This document shows, piece by piece, positions 1-7,841 of a stretch of 12,244 nucleotides of DNA (position 1 is the first letter of the stretch; each line of letters starts with the position of its first letter). Location of the stretch: positions 1-12,244 of the forward strand of contig CALBTS010000932.1 of the NCBI GenBank assembly GCA_937968035.1. Direction: 5' to 3'. The position numbers were made by a program, and so were the translations under genes. The stretch comes from an uncultured Methanomethylovorans sp. Its GTDB lineage: Archaea; Halobacteriota; Methanosarcinia; Methanosarcinales; Methanosarcinaceae. Under the pieces are notes generated by a model, which was given only the letters and a program-made list of their open reading frames with translations, ran no database searches and was not told where the DNA came from.

Positions 1-2105
1 TCTTTGGCTTCGATATCAAACCACACAACGGTCTCGTTAGATATTGTCTTGGTATGATGCTTCTTTGTACTCATTACTACATCACTATTGGAAATAACCA
101 GAGATAATCCTTTCACAGGTACTTCATTGTTGTTTGATACAGTAATAGTCCCGTCATTAAAATACTCAAACGAAATCTTTTCACAGAGGGTCCAATAGTG
201 AAGCAGGTCCCTTATGGTTGTCACATACAGATCGCCATTGTCTCTTTGTAAAGCCATATACTTTAACATTTTCTCAAAATATGGATTTGTTACAATGCTA
301 TTATTTGCCTCAAGCGTCATATCTGTATTTGGTATATTCCTGATATAATAGCCATGATTAATAAATATTCCACCCTGGTCAACCAGCCTGTTAAGATTAT
401 TGATTTCCTGTAAATACCATTGGCTGGCCTTTCTGGTCCAAGACATCCCAATATCATAAGTAAAGTCAGTAACCCAAGAAATGAAATCACCGGTTCTCGT
501 AAAATGCTTATAAAAAAGTGGAGTTGGATAGCTCTCGCCTTTTAAGGTAACATAAGAGTTTAATTCGTTTTTTAAAGGTTTGGTGGTCAACATTCTCCAG
601 GTTCCACGGAAGAAATTCACTTCATCCAATTCCTCAGGGGAATAGTATCTCTGCCACAATAGAACAAACGCCTTAAGGATCTTAAATTGCATTACACTTT
701 CCTTTATTGAAACATATGAAGCCTTTCGTAACTTCTCTACTCCAACATTCCAGAAATAAAGAGTATTATGCTCTTTCCACAAATCAGCGGAATATAATCC
801 CGAATTCGGATCCAGGCCATCTGTAAGAAAGCATTCACGATTACTTTCTCCTGTTTCCATTCCATGATCGATCCATGTTATAGCATCATATCGATCCTTC
901 ATAAACGAAATTGCATCGCTTAACCTTTGACGACTAGAAGTAACTCCCTCGGGTGTATGTAAACATAGTTCATAGTCTCCAGTTTCGTAAAGCTGATCCA
1001 GAAACTCCAGATACTTGGCACTGTCTGCGTCATCAGTAACTGAGCAGTATGCTTCATTATCCGGATTTGAATAAAATATACTCTTAGTAACAGGAATTTT
1101 ATTCTTGACAAATCCACCTATTGCATTTTCCACCCTCTGTACAGTGTCAGAACCAAAATAAACAGCTCTATGAGTTCTGAGATTACCACCATCAGCATGT
1201 TCTGTAAACACGTATCCGGCCAGATAACCACCTGGAACTGCCATAATCCTCGGCACAGTATTTAACATACAGTCAACGAATACAGTAACCTGGTTTACCC
1301 TACTTGAGCCTGAAGGATATAAAGATGCAGAACGATCTTCCCATAGCCCTTCACCATTTTTCTGATATGGGATAAAGGTATAAGGATGATCCCTATAATA
1401 ATCCAAATTAATAAAAAGAGTCTTGCTTTCAGTATTTAACTGGAGCGAAGAAACATTCGGCACATTATAAATCCAAAGCGAGTTTTCTTTGTTGCCAAAC
1501 AAAACACCCTGTTTGTCCAGCCAATATTCGGAAGCGAAAGCATTCTGGTCTGCTCTCCTGTTCTTTTTATAAACCTCCATTACGGGCAGTTCAGATACCA
1601 AGACCAAAGCCTCTCTCTCTACCTTTGTGGTCTGGATATAGTCTGTTGAGGTTATTACGTCCAGCTTGTTTGATTTCCTGAGAACAACAAAAGAAATTTT
1701 AACAATAGTTTCTGTCGGTCCATAACCACTTAAAAGGATAGTGCTATCGTTAGCGAATTTTACTGCAATGTTATTAAGTCCCACTTTTTCAATAGTATCA
1801 TTATGAAAACTATAATAGTGCAACCTTGATAACAGGGTATTTCCCGGAGTCGATCGTATTGTGATGTTACCGCAGGCAGTCACAATCAGCTTGAAGTTCG
1901 AGCCTTCCAGAGTGCAGGAATCACTATTGAAAAGTTCTTGGCAGGCATTTTCGACTTCAATTTCAGGCAGGTATGATTCCGGGGTCCTGGAATCTACATA
2001 GCCCGCTACGAACATTCCCACCAGAATAGACAGCAGTATCAGGGCAATGCAAAATACTGTCGTCAGAAAATGATTATATCGCTTTTCCCTCGTGTATTTC
2101 AACAT
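1..2105 (-). CDS. Membrane-anchored, probably periplasmic protein with NodB-like (polysaccharide deacetylase-type) motifs; 3' end outside window
   Basis: An uninterrupted frame of 701 codons runs off the left edge, so the C-terminus is missing. The ATG at 2105 is the first start after an in-frame TAA three codons upstream. The N-terminus is basic (KYTREKR, residues 3-9), followed by one hydrophobic segment at about 13-36. There is no credible lipobox, so it should be a signal anchor with the rest outside the cytoplasm. Residues 60-290 look beta-rich and match nothing I recognise. From about 296 the protein reads like a NodB/CE4 barrel: YVFTEHADGG (D305, candidate metal site), ELCLHTPEG (H383), ITWIDHG (H414) and FINHGYY (H584), in the order expected of such motifs. 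Known CE4 enzymes remove N- or O-acetyl groups from glycans, and related folds include hydrolases. The deacetylase role is inferred from motifs and from its place last in a polysaccharide operon. It lies 94 bases after the acyltransferase gene. It could instead be a polymer-cleaving enzyme. Confidence 0.6.
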   Translation of the reverse strand, partial: MLKYTREKRYNHFLTTVFCIALILLSILVGMFVAGYVDSRTPESYLPEIEVENACQELFNSDSCTLEGSNFKLIVTACGNITIRSTPGNTLLSRLHYYSFHNDTIEKVGLNNIAVKFANDSTILLSGYGPTETIVKISFVVLRKSNKLDVITSTDYIQTTKVEREALVLVSELPVMEVYKKNRRADQNAFASEYWLDKQGVLFGNKENSLWIYNVPNVSSLQLNTESKTLFINLDYYRDHPYTFIPYQKNGEGLWEDRSASLYPSGSSRVNQVTVFVDCMLNTVPRIMAVPGGYLAGYVFTEHADGGNLRTHRAVYFGSDTVQRVENAIGGFVKNKIPVTKSIFYSNPDNEAYCSVTDDADSAKYLEFLDQLYETGDYELCLHTPEGVTSSRQRLSDAISFMKDRYDAITWIDHGMETGESNRECFLTDGLDPNSGLYSADLWKEHNTLYFWNVGVEKLRKASYVSIKESVMQFKILKAFVLLWQRYYSPEELDEVNFFRGTWRMLTTKPLKNELNSYVTLKGESYPTPLFYKHFTRTGDFISWVTDFTYDIGMSWTRKASQWYLQEINNLNRLVDQGGIFINHGYYIRNIPNTDMTLEANNSIVTNPYFEKMLKYMALQRDNGDLYVTTIRDLLHYWTLCEKISFEYFNDGTITVSNNNEVPVKGLSLVISNSDVVMSTKKHHTKTISNETVVWFDIEAK

Positions 2106-2199
2106 AACAACTTATGTCCACATGGTTACTACAAACTTTGGCATTTTAAAACATAACGAATCAATTTGCTCAAATTCCCCAGCAGGATTTATCCATTTA

Positions 2200-3240
2200 T
2201 CACCAATTAGTTTTCTTTCTCAATCCCAAAAAAACCGTACGGAACAGAGGGGATTTTTCAATAAAATATTCAAAAACAATAGGTAACCCCAAACCCGCCA
2301 GTAGACCAACAGAAAATAAAAATGTTATACTCGTAATATTCAATTGCATAAGTACTATACGCGACCCAGCGGTTCCGAAAACATGAAATAAATATATGCC
2401 ATATGCATAATAGCCTAATTTAGACAAGACAGGAACGTCCTTTCTGATGTGAAATAAAAGGATTATCCCCGGGCATGCTACTAAAAAACTCATGATTGCA
2501 TAATCCCATCTGTCAAAGCTCTTCCCGTTCAGTAAATATAATTGGTGAATAGAAACAGCCAGGATAAAAACGACAAGAAGTCCGCGAACAACTAGTTTAT
2601 TGTTGAAAAGATCCTTATATCTCTCAATGCCACATCCAAGAACAAAAAACGGCAAAAGGTTCAAACAACCCTTAAAGGAGAAAAAATTCCCCTGGAGAAA
2701 AGGCATTGTAAGACGCAATAACACACAAATAAAAAAAACAACTAACCATTTTTTCTCTGTGGATATCAATTGATAGTTGTCTATAACCGATATAATAACA
2801 AAAATCAAAAAGATTGACTGAAGGAACCAAAAATGTTCATATTTGAACAGGTATATTTTCCAGATGTCCGTGATTTCATAATTGGCGTTTGTTCCAGGGA
2901 TGATGTGTTGAACCAAAAAATGAAGCGTTCCAACTGAAATCAGGGGAAAGAGAATTCTTCTTCCTTTACCTTTTAAGAATTCTAAAAGTCTGCCAGGTTC
3001 AACGGGTCTTAAAGAATAAACAAACCCGGAAACTACTGTGAATAGGGGCATTCTCAAATATTCAAAAGAATCATAAAAATACCTCCATCCTGAATCATCC
3101 TCGACATGTAAGCCAGTTCCCTTACTAGCACCGACCACATGTCCGGCAACCATCATAATAACAGCAATCCCTCGTAACGTCTCAATTGAGAGGTCTTTAG
3201 TCTTTACCTTATAAGTTTGCATATAATATAAACGTAGCAT
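2200..3240 (-). CDS. Acyltransferase-3 family membrane O-acyltransferase
   Basis: This is a 346-residue polytopic inner-membrane protein of the acyltransferase-3 (OafA/NodX-like) family, which moves acetyl or other acyl groups onto hydroxyls of surface glycans. The family signature is clear: SIETLRGIAVIMMVAGH at 18-34 (R23 and H34 are the usual conserved residues), RMPLFTVVSGF at 63-73, HFWFLQSIF at 136-144, and the late GYYAYGIYLFH at 276-286. About ten hydrophobic segments are visible and the length is typical. No extra SGNH domain is attached. The family-like sequence begins at about residue 16, so the second ATG at 3222 (residue 7, MQTYKVKTKDLS) is a credible alternative start. The first ATG sits inside a strong hairpin (see 3237-3268). 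The likely target is the repeat unit made by the neighbouring glycosyltransferases, but the acyl group and position cannot be read from the sequence. Confidence 0.9.
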   Translation of the reverse strand: MLRLYYMQTYKVKTKDLSIETLRGIAVIMMVAGHVVGASKGTGLHVEDDSGWRYFYDSFEYLRMPLFTVVSGFVYSLRPVEPGRLLEFLKGKGRRILFPLISVGTLHFLVQHIIPGTNANYEITDIWKIYLFKYEHFWFLQSIFLIFVIISVIDNYQLISTEKKWLVVFFICVLLRLTMPFLQGNFFSFKGCLNLLPFFVLGCGIERYKDLFNNKLVVRGLLVVFILAVSIHQLYLLNGKSFDRWDYAIMSFLVACPGIILLFHIRKDVPVLSKLGYYAYGIYLFHVFGTAGSRIVLMQLNITSITFLFSVGLLAGLGLPIVFEYFIEKSPLFRTVFLGLRKKTNW

Positions 3241-3268
3241 CTTGAGAATATTTTGCTATTCAAGATGC
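3237..3268 (-). repeat. Inverted repeat (hairpin) across the first ATG of the acyltransferase gene
   Basis: Arms GCATCTTGA (3237-3245) and TCAAGATGC (3260-3268) are perfectly complementary over nine bases. An alternative fold pairs seven bases (3237-3243 with 3262-3268), then five more (3246-3250 with 3257-3261), leaving a two-base bulge and a six-base loop. In the minus-strand transcript the 3' arm contains the ATG at 3240, while the next in-frame ATG (3222) lies 14 bases beyond the hairpin. No U-tract follows it, so it does not look like a standard terminator. It could control translation or transcript stability, or simply mark the end of the true leader. Confidence 0.6.
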
Positions 3269-3390
3269 CCAAAAGACTTATTTCGGCCAGGCTGACACAA
3301 CTAATTATCTCTCTGGTATATAAGTTAGAAGACTTTATTATGAATTTTCATTCTTTTTCAGGTCATTTTCTGATCTTTCAGGGTTATAGG

Positions 3391-4539
3391 TCATCTTGAT
3401 CCGGTTCGACAATCATTTCCAACTATGCTCCTGAATAAACAGTCCAATTCGTTAATTCTTTCACTATTAACCGCATGGTGCCTTTTAACATAATTGACGG
3501 ATCGTACTTTAAACTCCTCCGAATATGATGTTTCTGATATTGCGGTCAGCATTTTCTTGAAATCACCTCCGGCCACATAACCCAGTTTATTTCTTTTAAC
3601 AATTCCTCCCGGATCAACGTACATGGATATCACTGGTATGCCCATCGCCCATGCTTCAAGAAAAATATTCGGAAATCCTTCCCATTTTGAGGTTGAAATC
3701 AGAGCTCTGGCGCCTGAAAGTACGAACATTGTTTCAGAGTGAGACAAGCGCCCCAAAAGTTCAACATTAATAAAAGCTTTTAATTCCTGAAATAATAAAG
3801 CGGCAGTTTTATCTCGTGGTTGTCCAACTATTTTATACTTGTAATGAGGAGTCATTTTAATCAGATCAACAAGTTCCCTGAATCCTTTTCTATTATCAAG
3901 ACTGCCTATATATACAAATTCATTGTGTCTCTCATTGCTTTCCTCTGGCAGATTCTCATAATTCAATAAGTTATACTGTATAGTACTTGCCTGACCTTTA
4001 CTTTCCAAACTCTGGCTCTGGCCCTCATGCTGAACAAGGACCATATCAGCTTTTTTCAGCAGGAAGGGATATACAACCTCACTTAAGATACCATTTACCA
4101 GGTCCCACAAAGAATGCAAGTGAACGGTATAGGTATATTTCCATCGGATTCTAAAATCAGCGACATCCAAATCAGAAGCTATTCCCAAAACAAATTTCCC
4201 CCCGCATCTGCGGGAAGCCCAATAAGCGAGAATATGCCTAAAATCACGTATTCTGCAATAATATATATCAGCCTTTACATCAACAAGGCTTCTATACAAC
4301 AGAGGCAACCTATTAGTAAAAGTCCGTATCAATCTGAAGCCATTATCCCAACCTTTAATTTTAACAATCCTGATGCCCTCACTAGTAATAAAATCAACAT
4401 CTGTTTCATGGTCAAGGACAATAACCTCATGACCGCATTGTGCAAGCAATTTAGCAATGAGGGCAATCTGCAATTGCCCTCCTCCCTTTGTGTTGCCATT
4501 AATTGCGCTGGCTATGTCACCCCAGAAGCATATTCTCAT
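3391..4539 (-). CDS. GT4-type (GT-B fold) glycosyltransferase
   Basis: A 382-residue retaining glycosyltransferase of the GT4 type, predicted to be cytoplasmic or membrane-peripheral, adding one sugar from a nucleotide-sugar donor to the growing repeat unit. The N-terminal acceptor domain has a glycine-rich loop (NTKGGGQLQIALIAKLL, 16-32). The C-terminal donor domain begins near FVYIGSLDNRKGF (208-220; K218 is the usual phosphate-contacting lysine). The EX7E motif is intact in KWEGFPNIFLEAWAMGIPVIS (E287 and E295), followed by DPGG. The start at 4539 fits the usual MRICFWGDI beginning and overlaps the end of the deacetylase gene by 23 bases in another frame, which suggests translational coupling. 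The 150-base gap after it is the largest in the window. Donor and linkage cannot be assigned. Confidence 0.9.
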   Translation of the reverse strand: MRICFWGDIASAINGNTKGGGQLQIALIAKLLAQCGHEVIVLDHETDVDFITSEGIRIVKIKGWDNGFRLIRTFTNRLPLLYRSLVDVKADIYYCRIRDFRHILAYWASRRCGGKFVLGIASDLDVADFRIRWKYTYTVHLHSLWDLVNGILSEVVYPFLLKKADMVLVQHEGQSQSLESKGQASTIQYNLLNYENLPEESNERHNEFVYIGSLDNRKGFRELVDLIKMTPHYKYKIVGQPRDKTAALLFQELKAFINVELLGRLSHSETMFVLSGARALISTSKWEGFPNIFLEAWAMGIPVISMYVDPGGIVKRNKLGYVAGGDFKKMLTAISETSYSEEFKVRSVNYVKRHHAVNSERINELDCLFRSIVGNDCRTGSR

Positions 4540-5512
4540 ATTCTGATTCTTTTGCCGCTTGTGTCAGTGTAACCGAAGAGATTTTCTGTGATTCCAATAA
4601 TAAAAAAAATTGTTCCAAAGAGCAAAACAGCTTCTCAATGTCGTCACTATCCTTCCAGTAAATTGAACCACCAGGCATTAGCTCACTCGAATGGAACATC
4701 ATAACTAAGTAAGGCAGCCCCCTTTTCCTGGCTTCATTTATTAAGTCATTAAACAAATTTTGTGACATCCATAAATTTGGTCTAAGCCATAGTGGTTGAC
4801 GCTTAAAGTATAACTTCTTCAAAATTCTCATCAGCATGCTACTTTTAACATGTTGGAAATAGTACCTAGCGAGCAAATCATTTGCATTCAATGGAAATTT
4901 CGTTGGCAGGATGGTAATCGGGATTTCTAATAGATGACCATTATCAAATGTATAACGGAACGGTTTAGGAGTATATCTCAGAAAATTCGGTCCTCCGGAC
5001 CCATCTGGTAATCCTTTATGACTTGACCAGTCAATATATGGAGTGATGGATGAATCAACAACATAACCATTATCAACCAAAACCTCAGCAATTTCCTCAC
5101 TGAATCCGTATCTTCCGGACCTGAAAGATGTCGGTCTTTTATGGAATGATGCTTCAATCTGATCAGTAAGAATTCTTATTTTCTCTGAAATAAACTCTTT
5201 TGACAGCTCATTAGCAAACGGATGATTGCTGTCATTCAGAGTATAGCCCTCATCTGATTTGAATGGAGGAGTGCTCCAAACATGAAGATGTGCCCCGACT
5301 TCTGCTGCATTCTGGCTTATAAAATGAGTTAAGAGATCCTGTGCAATAGGATCGGCACATATCTCTGAAGTAACCAGATAAGTTGGCTTAATATTAAACC
5401 TATTACACAAACTTTGAAATCTGGGCAAGTACTTAATATTTTGTGTATCCAGAATCCTGCCATGATTCCATTGATTGTCTGCTTCAGTATCAATTGTCAA
5501 TATGAACCTCAT
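4517..5512 (-). CDS. Polysaccharide deacetylase (NodB/CE4 fold, WalW/WbmS-like)
   Basis: A 331-residue protein without a signal peptide or membrane segment, so probably cytoplasmic. Motifs in order: FILTIDTEAD (3-12; D8 likely catalytic or metal-binding), EVGAHLHVWSTPPF (71-84; H75 and H77), SFRSGRYGF (129-137; R131 and R134), VVDSSITPYIDW (151-162) and VMMFHSSELMPG (270-281; H274). The HLHxWxTPP form, in place of the standard HxxxH, is what I associate with the WalW/WbmS branch found in LPS and O-antigen loci. Such enzymes are thought to deacetylate N-acetyl sugars on precursors, but few have been characterised biochemically, so the substrate is inferred. The gene begins 58 bases after the methyltransferase and its 3' end overlaps the next glycosyltransferase gene by 23 bases, so the two are probably co-translated and may act on the same sugar. 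Confidence 0.85.
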   Translation of the reverse strand: MRFILTIDTEADNQWNHGRILDTQNIKYLPRFQSLCNRFNIKPTYLVTSEICADPIAQDLLTHFISQNAAEVGAHLHVWSTPPFKSDEGYTLNDSNHPFANELSKEFISEKIRILTDQIEASFHKRPTSFRSGRYGFSEEIAEVLVDNGYVVDSSITPYIDWSSHKGLPDGSGGPNFLRYTPKPFRYTFDNGHLLEIPITILPTKFPLNANDLLARYYFQHVKSSMLMRILKKLYFKRQPLWLRPNLWMSQNLFNDLINEARKRGLPYLVMMFHSSELMPGGSIYWKDSDDIEKLFCSLEQFFLLLESQKISSVTLTQAAKESEYENMLLG

Positions 5513-5570
5513 ATTGGGTCAGATATGAATAATGGGAAATCCATCGGTTAAATATTATTGCGTGAGTTAC

Positions 5571-6329
5571 TTATTGTTTGATTGGCAATTTTGTTACAAT
5601 TACTCGCATCTGGAATGTGCTGAAGAGTTTGGGAATAAAAGGTAAGACTTTTGAAAGTGAATACAGATATTTCCTCTTCCCGGGAGAATACTTCAAAAAC
5701 AGATCTTCACAAAACCTGACAATGCCAAAACCTTTTATAAATTCTGCCTCCAATTGCCTTCTTTTTAAGTAATTTGTTTCTTTCTTAAGATATATTTGAT
5801 ACTTTGATACTCTTTCATTTATGCTGCTTGTAGACCATTCATTCTTACATCCCAATAAAACCCAGGTGTTCAGCCACCAATAAGATTGAAATACTGAAGC
5901 GAATGGGACCTTTACGTGGGCTTCGACAGGCTTGTAACGAGACACAAATGTGTGTATGCAAAGCCCTCCCGGCTTAAGCACCCTTGATAGCTCAGCAATT
6001 GTTTCAGGGTAATTACTAACATGTTCAAAAACCGATTCACTAAAAATGAAATCAAACGTACTGTCTTCAAATGGAATTTTATACTGCTCAATCTTGATTT
6101 CACGGATTATTTCATTTTTTAGGAGTAACTCCGTCTCTACATTCTTTTCTTCATTAAACCTTGTTCCGCAACCAAAGGCATTAAAACCTTGATTCCTTAG
6201 TTCTTGTACCTTTTTGCCACTTCCGCAACCGAAATCCAGTATTACAGTATGGTTGTCAAAAGTATGGCCAAGTTCTCTGGCAATACTGAATCTTAATTGC
6301 AAATCCTGTGGAAGTGACTCAATTTTCAT
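5571..6329 (-). CDS. Class I SAM-dependent methyltransferase (Methyltransf_11-like)
   Basis: A 252-residue soluble protein with a Rossmann-type methyltransferase core. Motif I is VILDFGCGSGKK (29-40). The acidic residue usually seen at the end of strand 2 is not obvious, since that region reads FGCGTRFNEE (52-61). The later motifs are clear: FDFIFSESVFEHVSNYPETIAELSRVLKPGG (92-122). The C-terminal part (about 140-245) is aromatic and basic and may form the acceptor side or a membrane-facing cap. In this context it probably methylates a sugar hydroxyl of the repeat unit, or caps the chain end. Nothing in the sequence separates these from methylation of a small precursor. It lies 43 bases after a glycosyltransferase gene and 58 before the deacetylase gene, consistent with one operon. 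Confidence 0.85.
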   Translation of the reverse strand: MKIESLPQDLQLRFSIARELGHTFDNHTVILDFGCGSGKKVQELRNQGFNAFGCGTRFNEEKNVETELLLKNEIIREIKIEQYKIPFEDSTFDFIFSESVFEHVSNYPETIAELSRVLKPGGLCIHTFVSRYKPVEAHVKVPFASVFQSYWWLNTWVLLGCKNEWSTSSINERVSKYQIYLKKETNYLKRRQLEAEFIKGFGIVRFCEDLFLKYSPGKRKYLYSLSKVLPFIPKLFSTFQMRVIVTKLPIKQ

Positions 6330-6372
6330 TTTATCTGAGTATTATAGCAATTAAACCTTCCCTATAACGAAA

Positions 6373-7719
6373 CTAGTTCATATCCCGTACACTAGCACGT
6401 GAGGTCATTTTCAGAAGGTTTTGAAATTTCTGCCTGACTTTATGGCCATCAAACAAGGCAGATGCGACTTTTATTGCATTGATTCCTGTTCTGACCCTAT
6501 ATGCTTGGTCTTGTACAAGAGTCTTGATGGTATTTTTAATTGCTACGTCATCATTTGCTGTAAGACAGTATCCACACTCATTAGCCATGAAGAATCTTGA
6601 TACTGCCGTTTCCCCAGGGGCAAAAACCAAAACGGGAGTCCCCGAAATCATGTATTCGGATGCTTTGGTAGGGATGGAGAATTTAGCAAATTTAATGCCT
6701 GACTCAGTGAAATCTAAAGGCAACAATAAAACATCATACTCCTTTAACAGATTGTAAACAGACTCGTGCTTAACCGGACGAAAAACCTTGATATTTCTCA
6801 TTTCAGTCAGCGCCCTGGATGTATCAGATTCGAAATCTGGGGTGTAAATATGAAAGAAAACTTCCTTCCCTTCAACAATAGTAGTAGACAAGCTTAATGC
6901 AAATGAGAGTATAGAATGTGAATTTGCATTACCAATCCGCCCCATATAAAGAAACCTGAATTTGTCTTCTTTTTCGCTGCTTTCAATTGCATTTTGAGAT
7001 CTTTCAGGTAATTCAATTGGATTGTGAAAAGGAATGAACTTTTTATTATATCTTTCAAGATACTCAGCCGACATTGCTTCACTAATACTTAAAAATGTAT
7101 TTGACTTTTTAAGTAAAAACCTAAATTCCCGGTCTATTCTCTGACGCCAAAAATCTTTTAAAAAGCCACTTATGCTAATGGTTGAAGGCCAGTCATCCAT
7201 CATGTGTATTGCGGCCGGGATTTTTAAGTGATTTATTAACTCAGTAGCAAACAGGACGGTTTCCCTTGTTGAAACCTGAATGTATAGTAACTCTGGCTGA
7301 TATGATTCTAGCCAGGAAATGAGATTACTGGACAAATGAGTCTGTATTAACAGATGTGAAAGCCCCAATCGTTGTAGGAGTGTATGATGGGCAGCTCCGA
7401 TGATTCCCCAATCCTCATCTATGTTGGCAGCAACCAGTTTCCCGTCAGGTCTCTCAATAATCTCTTTCAATCCTGAGGGATGAGGTCTCTGCAAGATACT
7501 CAGAGGGAAAAGCCATTTCCTCTCAGCTTTTCCAAACTGAAAATAGACCTTGCAGATATCTGCCGTGGAATTTCTTAAAGAAAAACGGGTGCCAATAACA
7601 GCAATCTTATCAATCGGCCAGCCCTTAAATAGATTGGATAAGGTTATTCCTCCCCCGGTGCTGCGGTTAAATGATTGTCCATAAATCAGAATCCTTGGAA
7701 ATTTTTCGTCAGTAATCAT
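6373..7719 (-). CDS. GT4-type (GT-B fold) glycosyltransferase
   Basis: A 448-residue glycosyltransferase, the longest of the four here. The N-terminal domain starts with RILIYGQSFNRSTGGGITLSNL (9-30), the glycine-rich loop typical of GT4 enzymes. The donor domain starts near FRFLYMGRIGNANS (254-267). The nucleotide-sugar site is SIPTKASEYMISGTPVLVFAP (348-368). Only the second glutamate of the EX7E pair is present (E355), with phenylalanine at the first position (F347). This SxPTKxxEYM pattern occurs in some GT4 and related subfamilies, so the enzyme need not be inactive. Residues 100-180, between the loop and the donor domain, contain HHTLLQRLGL and HMMDDWP, which I cannot assign to a function. 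It should act in repeat-unit assembly, but the sugar cannot be named. The start has no visible ribosome binding site. Confidence 0.85.
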   Translation of the reverse strand: MITDEKFPRILIYGQSFNRSTGGGITLSNLFKGWPIDKIAVIGTRFSLRNSTADICKVYFQFGKAERKWLFPLSILQRPHPSGLKEIIERPDGKLVAANIDEDWGIIGAAHHTLLQRLGLSHLLIQTHLSSNLISWLESYQPELLYIQVSTRETVLFATELINHLKIPAAIHMMDDWPSTISISGFLKDFWRQRIDREFRFLLKKSNTFLSISEAMSAEYLERYNKKFIPFHNPIELPERSQNAIESSEKEDKFRFLYMGRIGNANSHSILSFALSLSTTIVEGKEVFFHIYTPDFESDTSRALTEMRNIKVFRPVKHESVYNLLKEYDVLLLPLDFTESGIKFAKFSIPTKASEYMISGTPVLVFAPGETAVSRFFMANECGYCLTANDDVAIKNTIKTLVQDQAYRVRTGINAIKVASALFDGHKVRQKFQNLLKMTSRASVRDMN

Positions 7720-7742
7720 TTTATGGTTTTATTATCCGACTA

Positions 7743-7841
7743 TTAGTGAGCAAAGGATTTGCACCTCTTTAATAAACCTATCAGCCAATGACCCTTTGAT
7801 TGATAGACTGCCCTGGCAATTCCCACTAAACTTGAAATAGC
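7743..7841 (-). other. In-frame open extension behind the stop codon of the upstream glycosyltransferase gene
   Basis: Directly after the TAG at 7842-7844, the same frame stays open for 32 codons before a TAA at 7743-7745. The conceptual peptide contains SLVGIARAVYQSKGHWLIG and then LLKRCKSFAH, which has a protein-like mix of hydrophobic, basic and aromatic residues. It has no ATG, so it is not a separate gene. It may be a decayed C-terminus left by a nonsense change, or chance; an open run of this length is not statistically rare. Confidence 0.3.

Noticed and set aside
2112..2144. Minus-strand 10-codon open frame (MPKFVVTMWT) just before the anchored NodB-like gene
   Set aside because: It is too short to distinguish from chance, with no ribosome binding site and no regulatory codon bias such as repeated amino acids.
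4114..4572. Plus-strand open frame of 152 codons
   Set aside because: It lies antisense within a clear glycosyltransferase gene and the start-coupled overlap. Its translation is low-complexity and matches nothing, so it is a shadow.
6479..6757. Plus-strand open frame of 92 codons
   Set aside because: It is antisense to the donor domain of a well-supported glycosyltransferase gene and has no recognisable motif.
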